The notes: generated by a model from the letters alone, not told the origin. A stretch of DNA of 64,000 nt from Brachymonas wangyanguii (GCF_045055315.1 NZ_CP173677.1:1612001-1676000); one strand, 5' to 3'. Shown: positions 43,627 through 53,583, counted from the stretch's first letter. Numbers and translations are program-made.

Positions 43627-44552
43627 GCATCTCCTTCACGACGGCTAGTCGAATCAGCGTAGCCAACCGGGTCGGCCACATCGTTCTCGTCCTCGGGCTC
43701 GGGCACCGGGCCTACCTTCACGTAGTGGAAGAAGCCGGTCACGGCGGCACCGATCATGGCGGCCAGCGCCAGCGGCTTGGCCGCGCCCTTCCACAGCGAC
43801 ACCCAGGGGCTGATGGACGGATCCTTGGGCAGATCGTTATAGATCTCGGGCTTGTCCGCGTGCTGCAGCACATAGACCACGTGCGTGCCACCCACGCCCT
43901 CGGGGTCGTAGATGCCGGCATTCTCGTAGCCACGCTCCTTCAGGTCGGCCACGCGGGTCTCGCCGAAGTGCAGCATGTCTTCCTTGGTACCGAAGCGGAT
44001 CGCGCCGGTCGGGCAGGTTTTCACGCAAGCCGGTTCCAGGCCCACGCCCACACGGTCGGAGCACAGGGAGCACTTGTACGCCTTGTTGTCCACCGTGTTG
44101 ATGCGCGGGATATCGAACGGGCAACCCTTCACGCAGTAGCCGCAGCCAATGCAGTGCTCGCTGATGAAGTCGACGATACCGTTGGCGTACTGGACGATGG
44201 CACCGGGGGACGGGCAGGCCTTCAGGCAGCCCGGATCCTCGCAGTGCATGCAGCCGTCCTTGCGGATCAGCCACTCCAGACGGTCTTCCTCGACTTCGAC
44301 TTCGGCGAAGCGCATGACGGTCCAGGCCTCGGGGCCCAGATCAGCCGGGTTGTCGTACACCCCGACGTTGTGGCCCACTTCGGGGCGGAGGTCGTTCCAC
44401 TGCATGCAGGCTACCTGGCAGGCCTTGCAGCCGATGCAGCTGGAAACGTCGATCAGTTTGGCGACTTCAGGAGTCGCCTCCTTGCGCACCTGCGGAGACG
44501 GCGTGGTCGTGGCAGAGCGCTTGGCGATGTCAAGGGATTGCAAAGATGACAT
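43623..44552 (-). CDS. fdoH: Formate dehydrogenase beta subunit (iron-sulfur)
   Basis: The 309-residue protein has four ferredoxin-type cysteine clusters: CIGCKACQVACMQW, CMHCEDPGCLKACP, CIGCGYCVKGCP, and CSLCSDR...CVKTCP. They relay electrons from the catalytic subunit to cytochrome b556. One C-terminal membrane helix (LALAAMIGAAVTGFFHY) anchors it. It starts 13 bases after fdoG. Confidence 0.96.
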   Translation of the reverse strand: MSSLQSLDIAKRSATTTPSPQVRKEATPEVAKLIDVSSCIGCKACQVACMQWNDLRPEVGHNVGVYDNPADLGPEAWTVMRFAEVEVEEDRLEWLIRKDGCMHCEDPGCLKACPSPGAIVQYANGIVDFISEHCIGCGYCVKGCPFDIPRINTVDNKAYKCSLCSDRVGVGLEPACVKTCPTGAIRFGTKEDMLHFGETRVADLKERGYENAGIYDPEGVGGTHVVYVLQHADKPEIYNDLPKDPSISPWVSLWKGAAKPLALAAMIGAAVTGFFHYVKVGPVPEPEDENDVADPVGYADSTSRREGDA

Positions 44553-44565
44553 GTCGTGCTCCTGC

Positions 44566-47500
44566 TCAGGCCTTCTCGATGTTCACGGTAAAGCTCTTGT
44601 ACTCGGGCGTCTGGGTGTTGGCGTCGCCCACGAACGGGGTCAGCGTGTTCACCAGATAGCCGGGCTTGGTCAGCCCCACAAAGCCCCAGTGGTTCGGCAG
44701 GCCAACGGTATCCACCGGCTTGCCATCGACCGTCAGGCGCGGAATGCGCTTGGTCACCACCGCCACGGCCTTGATGTAGCCACGGTTGCTCGAGACCTTC
44801 ACCATGTCGCCGTTGTTGATGCCCTTGTCCTTGGCCAGCTCAACGCCGATCTCGACGAATTGCTGCGGCTGCAGGATGGCATTGCTCAGCGCGTTCTTGG
44901 TCCAGTAGTGGAAGTGCTCGACCAGACGATAGCTGGTTGCCACGTACGGGAAGTCCGCCGGCTTGCCAAAGGCTTCCATGTCCCCCTTGAACACGCGGGC
45001 GGCCGGGTTGGCGCGCGCCTTCGGGTTGTTCGGGTGCATCGGGTTGTTTTCCAGCGGCGACTCGAAGGGCTCGTAATGCTCCGGCAGCGGGCCATCGGCC
45101 AGGCCAGTCGGGGCAAACAGGCGACCCGTGCCTTCACCAGTCATGATGAAGGGCATCATGCGGTCCGGATCAGCCGGGTTCGCATCCGCCTTGTAGTCAG
45201 GCACGTCGGCACCGACCCACTTGCTGCCGTTCCACCACACCAGGCGGCGCTTCGGATCCCAGGGCGAACCATCGGGACGCGCAGACGCAGCGTTGTACAG
45301 GATACGGCGGTTGGCCGGCCACGACCAGGCCCAGTTCGGGGTCTGGCCATTGTCGTAGACGTCGGTGTTGTCGCGGCGCGCCATCTGGTTGCCGGCCGGC
45401 GTCCAGGAGCCGGCGTAGATCCAGCAACCGGAAGCGGTAGAACCGTCATCACGCAGCAGGCCGAAACCGGACAGCTGCTCACCGGCCTTGGCCAGCACCT
45501 GTGCTGCCGCGCCCGGATTGTTCGGGTCTGCCGGCGCAACCACATCGGTCACGGCATAGCCGTTGGACTCCATCGCCAGCTCGGTGGCGGTGGGCGCATG
45601 CGGCACCTTGTACTTCCAGTCCAGATTCACGATCGGATCCGGGAAGGCACCACCGTCCTTGCGATAGGCATCGCGCAGGCGGATGAAGATCTGGGCCATG
45701 ATTTCCATGTCCGGCTTGGCTTCGCCCGGCGGGTTGGCGCCCTTCCAGTGCCACTGCAGCCAGCGGCTGGAGTTGGTGATGGAGCCATCCTCCTCGGCAA
45801 AGCAGCAGGTCGGAATGCGGAACACGGCGGTCTGGATTTCTTCCGGCTTCACATCGTTGTACTCGCCGTGGTTCTTCCAGAACTCGGCGGTCTCGGTGTT
45901 CAGCGGATCCATCACCACCAGGTACTTGAGCTTGCTCAGGCCGCTGATGATCTTCTTCTTGTTCGGGAAGGAACCGACCGGGTTGAAGCCCTGGCAGAAG
46001 TAGCCATTGAGCTTGCCCTGGTTCATCAGCTCGAACGCAGTCAGGATGTCATACAGACGGTCGTACTTGGGCAGGTAATCGTAGGCCCAGTTGTTTTCCT
46101 TGGTCGCAGCCGCGCCCCAGGTCGCCTTCTGGTAGCTCACGAAGAACTTGGGATAGTTCTGCCAGTAGCTCATCTGATTCGGGCGCAGCGGCTTGGTCGA
46201 GCGCGCGTCCAGATAGCCCTGCAGCTCCTGCTCGCTGTCGCGCGGCAGGCTCAGGTAGCCCGGCAGGCTGGTGGACAGCAGGCCCAGGTCGGTCAGACCC
46301 TGGATGTTGCTGTGGCCACGCAGCGCATTGATGCCACCACCCAGCTGGCCGATGTTGCCCAGCAGCAGCTGCACCATGGCCGCGGTACGGATGATTTCCG
46401 AGCCCATGCTGTGCTGGGTCCAGCCCAGCGCGTACAGAATCGTCATCACGCGGTCGGTCGTGGCCGTGCTGCCGATCATCTCGGCAACCTTCAGGAATTT
46501 CTCCTTGGGCGTACCGGTGATCTGCTCCACCACTTCCGGCGTATAGCGGCTGTAGTGGCTCTTCATGATCTGCAACACGCAGCGCGGGTGCTGCATGGTC
46601 GGATCAATCTTGGCGTGATCGCCTTCCTTCTCGTAGGCCCAGCTGCTGTTGTCGTAGCCACGCTTCGCTTCGTCGTAGCCCGAGAACAGGCCGTCAGTGA
46701 AGCTATAGCCCTCGTTCACGATGAACGCGGCGTTGGTGTAGTTCCGGACGTATTCGGTCTGGATCTTGTCATTGCTCAACAGGTAGTTGATGACGCCGCC
46801 CAGGAAGGCGATGTCAGAACCGGCACGCAGCGGTGCGTAGTAGTCGGCAACGGCTGCGGAACGGGTAAAGCGCGGATCGACCACGACCAGCTTCGCCTTG
46901 TTGCGTTGCTTGGCCTCGATCACCCACTTGAAACCCACGGGGTGTGCTTCGGCGGCGTTACCGCCCATGATCAGCACGAGATCGGCGTTCTTGATGTCCT
47001 CCCAATGGTTGGTCATCGCGCCGCGCCCAAACGTCGGAGCCAGACTGGCTACCGTCGGGGCGTGTCAGACACGTGCCTGGTTGTCGAAGACGATGGCACC
47101 CGTACTGCGCATCACCTTGTGGGTGATATAGCCCGCCTCGTTGGAGGAGGCAGACGCAGCCAGGAAACCTGTCGTGGTCCAGCGGTTCACCGTCTGGCCA
47201 GCTTCGTTGGTGGCGATAAAGTTGGCGTCGCGGTCTTCCTTCATCAGCTTGGTGATGCGGCCCAGGGCCTCATCCCAGCTCAGGCGCTTCCACTCGTTGG
47301 TACCGGGCTCGCGCACCTCGGGGTAACGCAGGCGGTTCGGACTCTTGACGTAGTCCAGGATGCCGGCGCCCTTCGGGCACAGGGAACCACGGCTGACCGG
47401 GTGATCCGGGTCGCCTTCGATGTGGATGATGCTGCCGCGCACGTTCTTGGCGCCATCACCCAGGGTGTACATGATCAGGCCGCAACCTACCGAACAGTAG

Positions 47501-47655
47501 GTGCAGGTGTTACGGGTTTCCGTGGTACGTGCCAGCTTGAACTGGCGCGTTTCGGCAAGTGCGGCGGTGGGCGAGAAGCCCAGGACCACCATGCTGGAAC
47601 CTGCCAGCCCTGCCCCACTGACCCGGAAGAATTGTCTCCGGTCCATATCCATCAT
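44566..47655 (-). CDS. fdoG: Selenocysteine-containing formate dehydrogenase alpha subunit
   Basis: Catalytic molybdopterin subunit oxidising formate to CO2 in the periplasm. The 1,029-residue product has a twin-arginine signal DRRQFFRVSG, a [4Fe-4S] site CTYCSVGCG...SLCPKGA, then FDNQARV-Sec-HAPTVASLAP. The Sec is encoded by TGA at 47065-47067 (residue 197, matching E. coli Sec196). The frame is open on both sides of this codon and homologous across it. A SECIS-like hairpin AGCC-AGTCT-GGCT follows. The start at 47655 has GGAGG eight bases upstream. Simple ORF calling would split this gene in two. Confidence 0.96.
47025..47067 (-). promoter_or_regulatory. Sec UGA codon and bacterial SECIS element in fdoG
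   Basis: TGA (47065-47067) is followed within the coding sequence by a stem-loop whose apex reads AGCC-AGTCT-GGCT, about 20 bases downstream. Apical GU within a GUCU loop is the SelB recognition feature. Confidence 0.8.
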
Positions 47656-47944
47656 GGCCGTGTCCTCCAAGAGCATTTATGAAAATTGTGACTGCCAGTC
47701 CATCGTAGCCTGACAGTTATCACCGTGAGACCGGGTTAACCCGGTACAGGAGCGTAATTCTGCCATGTTGGACTGGTTGCCAGCAGCAACATTATCGGCC
47801 ATTCACCGTGTACCTTGTCTGGCCGCAACCTCAACCTGCCGTCTTACTCAGTTAATACTTTAACCAATGGAGGATCGTTATGCGCTTGCAGACATAACAC
47901 ATCGAAAGCCTAAGGCAGCAAGCACACGACTTGGCCAGTTTTTA
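47656..47944 (-). promoter_or_regulatory. fdoG upstream region with two inverted repeats
   Basis: This 289-base gap contains the perfect palindrome ACCGGGTTAACCCGGT at 47730-47745 and GTTAA-TACT-TTAAC at 47851-47864. They are candidate operators for formate, oxygen or metal control. No convincing -35/-10 pair was found. A tiny plus-strand frame of five codons at 47880 after GGAGG is noted but not called. Confidence 0.45.
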
Positions 47945-49084
47945 TCAGGCTGCCGGGCTCTGGCCGTTCCCGGCCAGAGACGTATCCGCACGCGAGGCAA
48001 GAAATTGCTCCATGCGCTGCAGCTCCTGATCCAGTCCCTTTTTGAAGCCGAGCGCTCCAGGACGCGTGCCTGTGACATAGCCGAAGCTGGCATCCAGTCG
48101 TCCGGCCTTGATGGTCACATTGGCCCAACCAACCACCTGATCATGCCAGAGCATGGGCAAAGCATAATAGCCAAACCGTCGCTGCGCTGCCGGGGTATAG
48201 GCTTCTAGCTTGTAATCCCAGTTCCAGAATCGAGAAAACCGCGCCCGATCCCAAACGATGGGATCAAACGGTGCCAGCAAGCGCACGCCCTCATCCACCA
48301 GGTCCCGATGGGAAGCTGGACACTCATCGGAAGGCCAGTACCAAGTAGTCCCTGCTATCTGGCAACTGCTCAAGGTCTGGCGCGTCAGATTTAGCGCAGT
48401 ACGCGTCTGTTGCGACAGATGCGGTGCTCCGTAATCCAGCAGTCGTACCAGATATGTCAGGCTACTGGCTGGCAAGGGTGCGTACTTGTTCACCACCAGG
48501 TCGATCAATGCGGTAGCACGTCGAGCCTGATCCTGCGGACTGTCGTCCAGCGCGGGATGGCTGGCCAAGGCATAGATACGCGTGCCACTGTCACGCCGCT
48601 TGACCCGGAGCAAACCGCGGTAATGCATATCGTTCAGCAGCTGCGTACCGGCTCGGCTCGAACCGCCCCAGTAGTTCTGCACCCGTCCTTGGGCAATATG
48701 CTTCTCCAGCTCTCGCGGATGCACTTCTCCCCGCTCACGCACAAACGCCAGTACATCGGCAGCCTTGCGCAGGATATCTGCATCCCAGACGCGTTTTGGC
48801 TGGCGTGGCTGCAACAGGGACACGGCTTCGCTTGGCAGAAAACCATAGTTGACCAAATAGTCTTCATCGACTGGTAGCCGTTCATAACGCCGCTCCAGAT
48901 CGCCTGCACGATAACCCTGCACACGATGCCGCAAAGTCAGATCCTGCGCTCGGGCTGGCGCACGTATCGGGTCTGCCTGTACAAAGCCCAGACGACGGAT
49001 GGCGGCCAGCAGCGTTGTCGCAGGGAACAGGCTGCGCGCTATTGCATAACGGCGCAAATCTTCAAGCTTGGGTGCAGTGGACAT
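47945..49084 (-). CDS. Winged-helix DNA glycosylase-like protein (YcaQ/HTH_42 family)
   Basis: The 379-residue protein of the YcaQ/AlkX family acts, in characterised members, as a glycosylase on interstrand cross-links and alkylated bases. Visible family features: LGFVQADPIRAPARAQDLTLRHRV, VDEDYLVNYGFLP, the winged-helix middle, and the C-terminal LLAPFDPIVWDRAR and YYALPMLW segments. ATG 49084 is taken; an upstream TTG at 49102 would lie in a terminator. It is separated from fdo by 289 bases and from tRNA-Ser by its terminator. Confidence 0.87.
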   Translation of the reverse strand: MSTAPKLEDLRRYAIARSLFPATTLLAAIRRLGFVQADPIRAPARAQDLTLRHRVQGYRAGDLERRYERLPVDEDYLVNYGFLPSEAVSLLQPRQPKRVWDADILRKAADVLAFVRERGEVHPRELEKHIAQGRVQNYWGGSSRAGTQLLNDMHYRGLLRVKRRDSGTRIYALASHPALDDSPQDQARRATALIDLVVNKYAPLPASSLTYLVRLLDYGAPHLSQQTRTALNLTRQTLSSCQIAGTTWYWPSDECPASHRDLVDEGVRLLAPFDPIVWDRARFSRFWNWDYKLEAYTPAAQRRFGYYALPMLWHDQVVGWANVTIKAGRLDASFGYVTGTRPGALGFKKGLDQELQRMEQFLASRADTSLAGNGQSPAA

Positions 49085-49100
49085 GGAAGTATGGGTACAC

Positions 49101-49134
49101 AAAAAAGCCCGCCCTGACTTGCGTCAGGGCGGGC
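49101..49134 (-). terminator. Terminator after tRNA-Ser
   Basis: Twelve-base stem GCCCGCCCTGAC / GTCAGGGCGGGC with loop TTGC (plus-strand reading), followed on the minus strand by six T residues. Confidence 0.92.
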
Positions 49135-49140
49135 TGATTC

Positions 49141-49233
49141 TGGCGGAGACGGAGGGATTCGAACCCTCGATGGGGCTCTACACCCCATACTCCCTTAGCA
49201 GGGGAGCACCTTCGGCCTCTCGGTCACGTCTCC
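49141..49233 (-). tRNA. tRNA-Ser (anticodon GCT)
   Basis: 93 bases including CCA. The acceptor GGAGACG pairs with CGTCTCC. Anticodon stem CTCCC/GGGAG encloses GCT (49197-49199). It has a long variable arm and TTCGAATC in the T loop. Reads AGC/AGU codons. Confidence 0.97.
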
Positions 49234-49244
49234 AGCAAAGCGCT

Positions 49245-49274
49245 ATTGTAGCGCAGTTTTTTATCGTTTGTCAG
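49245..49274 (-). promoter_or_regulatory. Promoter of tRNA-Ser
   Basis: Minus-strand CTGACA (49269-49274) and TACAAT (49245-49250) with an 18-base spacer. This is the same -10 and spacing as both tRNA-Leu promoters. Confidence 0.65.
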
Positions 49275-49304
49275 CACGCCAACCCAACTTTTGCGAAACA
49301 AGGC

Positions 49305-50384
49305 TCAGGCCTGTTCCACCCACCCCAGCAACTCACCCTGCCGCACCACATAGCCCGGCCCGACCCGGATCCGGATCTGGTGGCCACGCGTGGTGCAGGC
49401 CGCCAGCACCTCCAGCAAGGCATGCAGCTGCGCCTCACTGCCGATCACGCCATGTGCCTGCTTGAGCCAATGGCGCAAGGCATTGGCCTGGCGTGCAAGT
49501 GACAGTGCCTGCAAGGTCCGGATGCGCGGCGGCTGGCCGGCCTGCTGCAGGTCGATCGCAGCCAGTTCCTGCAACAGCTGGTCGGCTTCGGCCGCCAAGC
49601 GGGCGCTGCGGGCGAAGCTGCTGCGGAACGCCGGCATGGCCTGCTCCAGCACCGGCAGCAGCGTATGGCGGAAGCGGTTGCGCGTAAAGCGCTGGTCCAC
49701 GTTGGTGGGGTCATCGATCCAGGGCACCTGCCATGCTTGCAGCCAGCGCCGCAATTCAGCCGCAGGTACATCCAGCAGCGGCCTGGCAAACAGCATGCCA
49801 TGGCGCTTAAAGCGTGCCGCCATTGCCGCCAGACCGGCGACACCGGCGCCACGGCTCAGCGCCAGCAGCAGGCTTTCGGCCTGGTCATCGGCATGCTGGC
49901 CCAGCAACACCAGGCTGGCGCCCTGCTCGCGTGCCATCTCGGCCAGCGTGCCATAACGCGCCTGGCGCGCACTGGCTTCCAGGCTGGCGCCGGGCTGGTG
50001 ATCGACCTGGATATGGCGGCTGCACCAGTGCAGATCCTGCTGCAATATCGGGTGCGCTGCCTGCAGTGCGGCGCAAAAAACCTGCCCGTGGTGTTCAAAG
50101 CCATCCGCGGCCTGTTGCAGGCCATGGTGCACATGCAGCACCACCAACCGCGTCGGCCAGCGCAGCGCCGGAAGCTCATCGCGCTGGCGCAGCAGCAGGC
50201 GCACTGCTGCCAGCAGCAAGGCGGTGGAATCGGCACCACCGCTGTAGGCGATACCAAGCACGGTCGGGCCGGGCTGCGGCCAGGCCTGCCACCACTGTTG
50301 CAGCGCGCGGTCGGTATCGGAGTCGGGCCAGTCCATCAGGGCCGGCAGGCCGGCCTGGCTGGCATCAGCCAAGGGCGTTGTCAC
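49305..50384 (-). CDS. tilS: tRNA(Ile)-lysidine synthase
   Basis: Modifies C34 of tRNA-Ile(CAU) to lysidine so that it reads AUA. The 359-residue product has the PP-loop AYSGGADSTALL near residue 46, VLHVHHGLQ, GQHADDQAES and DDPTNVDQRFTRNRFRH. It is shorter than the E. coli protein (432), with a reduced C-terminal domain. The apparent start is GTG at 50384, directly after the accA stop; an internal ATG 16 codons in is an alternative. Confidence 0.92.
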   Translation of the reverse strand: MTTPLADASQAGLPALMDWPDSDTDRALQQWWQAWPQPGPTVLGIAYSGGADSTALLLAAVRLLLRQRDELPALRWPTRLVVLHVHHGLQQAADGFEHHGQVFCAALQAAHPILQQDLHWCSRHIQVDHQPGASLEASARQARYGTLAEMAREQGASLVLLGQHADDQAESLLLALSRGAGVAGLAAMAARFKRHGMLFARPLLDVPAAELRRWLQAWQVPWIDDPTNVDQRFTRNRFRHTLLPVLEQAMPAFRSSFARSARLAAEADQLLQELAAIDLQQAGQPPRIRTLQALSLARQANALRHWLKQAHGVIGSEAQLHALLEVLAACTTRGHQIRIRVGPGYVVRQGELLGWVEQA

Positions 50385-51362
50385 TCAGGCGGCAGCCGGG
50401 CCGGTATCCTTGAAACGGCCGTAGCTCTGCAGGCGATCGTAGCGCCGGTCCAGCAGCTCGTTCACCGGCAGCTCCACCACCTGGTTCAGCGCATCGACCA
50501 GCGCCGTCTTCAGCTTGCTGGCCATCTGCTGGTGGTTGGTATGGGCGCCGCCCACCGGCTCGTTCACGATCTTGTCGACCAGGCCCAGCGATTTCAGGCG
50601 TGGTGCCGTCACGCCCAGCGCCTCGGCGGCTTCCTCGGCGCGGTCGGCGGTCTTCCACAGGATGGAGGCACAGCCTTCGGGACTGATCACGGAATAAACG
50701 GAATACTGCAGCATCAGCACCTGGTCGGCCACGCTGATTGCCAGCGCGCCACCGGAACCACCCTCACCGATGATGGTGGTGATGATCGGCACTTCCAGCT
50801 GCGCCATCTCGAAGATGTTGCGGCCAATCGCCTCGCTCTGGCCGCGCTCCTCGGCGTCGATGCCGGGATAGGCGCCCGGAGTATCGACAAAGGTGAACAC
50901 CGGCAGGCCGAACTTCTCGGCCGTCTTCATCAGGCGCAGCGCCTTGCGATAGCCTTCGGGCTTACTCATGCCGAAGTTGCGCAGGCCGCGCTCCTTGGTG
51001 TCGCGGCCCTTCTGCTGGCCCAGCACCATGCAGGGCCTGCCGTTGAAGCGCGCCAGGCCGCCGACGATGGAACGGTCATCGGCAAAATGGCGGTCGCCAT
51101 GCATCTCGACGAAATCGGTAAAGATCTCGCGCACATAGTCCAGCGTATAGGGCCGGTCGGGGTGACGCGCGATCCGCGTGATCTGCCAGGCGGTCAGGTC
51201 ACTGTAGATATCCTTGGTGAGCTGCTGGCTCTTCTTGCTCAGCTGGTCGATCTCGGAAGAGATGTCAACCGCCGATTCGCTCTGCACCTGGCGCAGTTCT
51301 TCGATCTTGTTTTCAAGTTCGGCAATGGGTTGCTCGAAATCGAGGAAGGTCCGTTTGGCCAC
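50385..51362 (-). CDS. accA: Acetyl-CoA carboxylase carboxyltransferase subunit alpha
   Basis: Forms with AccD the carboxyltransferase that makes malonyl-CoA. The product of 325 residues starts MAKRTFLDFEQPIAELE. The conserved GRPCMVLGQQKGRDTKE, TFVDTPGAYPG, GEGGSGGALAI and SPEGCASILW are present. Normal length. Downstream of cysS-alkA and immediately upstream of tilS, the common accA-tilS pairing. Confidence 0.97.
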   Translation of the reverse strand: MAKRTFLDFEQPIAELENKIEELRQVQSESAVDISSEIDQLSKKSQQLTKDIYSDLTAWQITRIARHPDRPYTLDYVREIFTDFVEMHGDRHFADDRSIVGGLARFNGRPCMVLGQQKGRDTKERGLRNFGMSKPEGYRKALRLMKTAEKFGLPVFTFVDTPGAYPGIDAEERGQSEAIGRNIFEMAQLEVPIITTIIGEGGSGGALAISVADQVLMLQYSVYSVISPEGCASILWKTADRAEEAAEALGVTAPRLKSLGLVDKIVNEPVGGAHTNHQQMASKLKTALVDALNQVVELPVNELLDRRYDRLQSYGRFKDTGPAAA

Positions 51363-51453
51363 TTGAACTCCTTTGGGGGAACATGCCGCGTATTGTAAGT
51401 TGCATTGCCCTGACCCACGGTCAGAACGCGATGGTTGGGAGGGTAACTGGACT

Positions 51454-52155
51454 TCAGTAAGCCACCGGCACCGGTTCCAGCGAGCGCCAGATGAACCAGG
51501 TGGCGACAGTGCACCAGGGTTTCCAGGCTTCGGCCACCTCGCGCATGTCGCTGCGGCTGACCGGTTCGCCGGAAAAATAGTTCTGGCTGATACCTTTCAC
51601 CAGGCCGGCATCGTCCAGCGGCAGCACGTTCGGGCGCAACAGGTGGAACATCAGGAACATCTCGGCAGTCCAGCGGCCGATGCCGCGGATCTGCACCAGT
51701 TCGCTGATGATGGCCTCGTCGTCCATGCCCTGCCAGGCCTGCGGGTGCAGCCGGTCTTCGGCAAAGTGCAGCGCCAAGTCATGCAGATAATCCGCCTTGC
51801 GTGCGCTCAGGCCGGCCGCACGCATCTGCTCGGTCGGTAGCGCCAGCACCTGCTGCGGCAGCATCTGGCCACAGGCCGCTTCAAAACGGTTCCACACCGA
51901 CTGCGCTGCCTTGACGGATATCTGCTGGCCGATGATGCTGCGCGCCAGCGTGCTGAAGGCATCGCCACGCGACTGCAGGCTGGTATGCGCATACAGCGGA
52001 ATCAGCCGTTTCATGACGCGATCGCGCCGCGCCAGCTGCTTGCAGGCCTCGGCCCAATAATCCGGAAATGGCACGGTCAGCTCCTGTACCGGAACGGCGA
52101 CGGTAGATGCGCGGGTGCTGCTCACGACCAGTGCCTGGTTACTGCTACTGCCCAT
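51454..52155 (-). CDS. DNA-3-methyladenine glycosylase II (AlkA-like, HhH-GPD)
   Basis: Base-excision glycosylase of 233 residues. It has the HhH-GPD core, with ARSIIGQQISVKAAQSVW, the hairpin LVQIRGIGRWTAEMFL and the catalytic Asp in VLPLDDAGL. It lacks the N-terminal beta domain of E. coli AlkA, as in short betaproteobacterial homologues. Its ATG shares one base with the cysS stop (TAATG), so it is coupled to cysS. Confidence 0.92.
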   Translation of the reverse strand: MGSSSNQALVVSSTRASTVAVPVQELTVPFPDYWAEACKQLARRDRVMKRLIPLYAHTSLQSRGDAFSTLARSIIGQQISVKAAQSVWNRFEAACGQMLPQQVLALPTEQMRAAGLSARKADYLHDLALHFAEDRLHPQAWQGMDDEAIISELVQIRGIGRWTAEMFLMFHLLRPNVLPLDDAGLVKGISQNYFSGEPVSRSDMREVAEAWKPWCTVATWFIWRSLEPVPVAY

Positions 52156-53534
52156 TACTGTGCCATTTCCCAGGTCGTGCCGCTGGCACTGTCCTTCAGC
52201 ACCACGCCCTGCTCCAGCAGGTCCTTGCGGATGCGGTCGGCCTCAGCCCAGTCCTTGGCCACCTTGGCGGCAGCGCGCGCGGCAATCTGCTGCTCGATGG
52301 CGGCAGCGTCGAGGCTGGCACCCGCCTGCAGGAACTGCTGCGGATCCGCCTGCAGCAGGCCGATCACGCCACCCAACGCCTTCAGCAGGCCGGCCAGTTC
52401 CGGCGACTGGCTGCGGTTGACTTCGGACGCCAGTTCGAACAGCACGGCCACCGCCTCGGGCGTACCGAAATCCTCATCCATGGCGGCCTGGAAGCGCGCC
52501 GCATACGGATTGGTCCAGTCCATGCTGGCGGGCACCTCGGCCGGCACCAGGCTCAACGCCGTGTACAGGCGCTTGAGCGCGGCGCGCGCATCGTCCAGAT
52601 GGGCATCGCTGTAGTTGAGCGGGCTACGGTAGTGCGCGCGCAAAATAAAGAATCGCACGGTTTCGGCGTCGTAGTCCTGCAGCACCTCGCGGATGGTGAA
52701 GAAGTTGCCCAGGCTCTTGGACATTTTCTCGTTGTCCACGCGCACAAAGCCGTTGTGCATCCACAGGCGCGCAAAGCCGTCGCCATGGGCGCCTTCACTC
52801 TGGGCGATCTCGTTCTCGTGGTGCGGAAACTGCAGGTCGGCACCGCCACCGTGGATGTCAAAAGTTTCGCCCAGCAGCGCGCAGCTCATCGCCGAGCACT
52901 CGATATGCCAGCCCGGACGGCCGCTGCCGTAGGGGCTGCTCCACTTGGCCTCTTCCGGCTCGCCTTCCTTGGCCGATTTCCACAACACGAAATCGAGCGG
53001 ATCCTGCTTGCCGTCCTGCACCGCCACGCGCTCGCCGGCGCGCAGCTCGTCAGGCGACTTGCCGGACAGCTTGCCGTAACCGGGAAACTTGCGCACCGCA
53101 TACAGCATGTCGCCATTGCCGGCCTGGTAGGCCAGGCCCTTGTCCTGCAGCGTGCCGATGATGGACAGCATCTGCGGCACGAAATCGGTGGCGCGCGGCT
53201 CGTGCGTCGGGCGCTCGATGCCGAGCGCATCGGCATCTTCATGCATGGCAGCAATCATGCGATCGGTCAGGCCGCGCATGGTTTCGCCATTCTCCAGCGC
53301 ACGCTTGATGATCTTGTCGTCGATATCGGTGATGTTGCGCACATAGGTGACGCGGTAGCCGCTGGCTCGCAGCCAGCGCTGCACCACGTCAAATGCCACC
53401 ATCACGCGCGCATGGCCGAGATGGCACAGGTCGTACACCGTCATGCCGCACACATACATGCGCACATGGCCAGGTTCGAGCGGGACAAAATCTTGCAGGT
53501 CACGCGCCAGCGTGTTGTAGATACGGAGCGTCAT
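52155..53534 (-). CDS. cysS: Cysteinyl-tRNA synthetase
   Basis: Class I synthetase of 459 residues. It has zinc ligand Cys29 in YVCGMTVYDLCHLGH, the HIGH variant HLGH at residues 38-41, GWHIECSAMS and KMSKSLGN. Length is standard. The 60 bases before the ATG contain a terminator-like hairpin (53584-53610) that could attenuate transcription or end a small upstream RNA. Confidence 0.97.
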   Translation of the reverse strand: MTLRIYNTLARDLQDFVPLEPGHVRMYVCGMTVYDLCHLGHARVMVAFDVVQRWLRASGYRVTYVRNITDIDDKIIKRALENGETMRGLTDRMIAAMHEDADALGIERPTHEPRATDFVPQMLSIIGTLQDKGLAYQAGNGDMLYAVRKFPGYGKLSGKSPDELRAGERVAVQDGKQDPLDFVLWKSAKEGEPEEAKWSSPYGSGRPGWHIECSAMSCALLGETFDIHGGGADLQFPHHENEIAQSEGAHGDGFARLWMHNGFVRVDNEKMSKSLGNFFTIREVLQDYDAETVRFFILRAHYRSPLNYSDAHLDDARAALKRLYTALSLVPAEVPASMDWTNPYAARFQAAMDEDFGTPEAVAVLFELASEVNRSQSPELAGLLKALGGVIGLLQADPQQFLQAGASLDAAAIEQQIAARAAAKVAKDWAEADRIRKDLLEQGVVLKDSASGTTWEMAQ

Positions 53535-53583
53535 CGTCGTGTGGAGAAATCCGGAGACTGGCCGCAGCAGACGCCACGGCTGA

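Noticed and set aside
47065..47067. In-frame TGA splitting the formate dehydrogenase alpha gene, as if a pseudogene
   Set aside because: The codon sits exactly at the catalytic Sec position after FDNQARV, homology continues across it, a SECIS-like hairpin follows and selA, selB and tRNA-Sec are adjacent.
44149..47682. Long open frame antisense to fdoG and fdoH
   Set aside because: It mirrors conserved coding sequence, including the Fe-S and molybdopterin regions, and has no recognisable protein features.
47867..48208. Plus-strand frame of 113 codons overlapping the end of the YcaQ-like gene, and a five-codon frame at 47880 behind GGAGG
   Set aside because: Mostly antisense to a clear gene, and no promoter was found. 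The five-codon frame has a good ribosome site but no other support.
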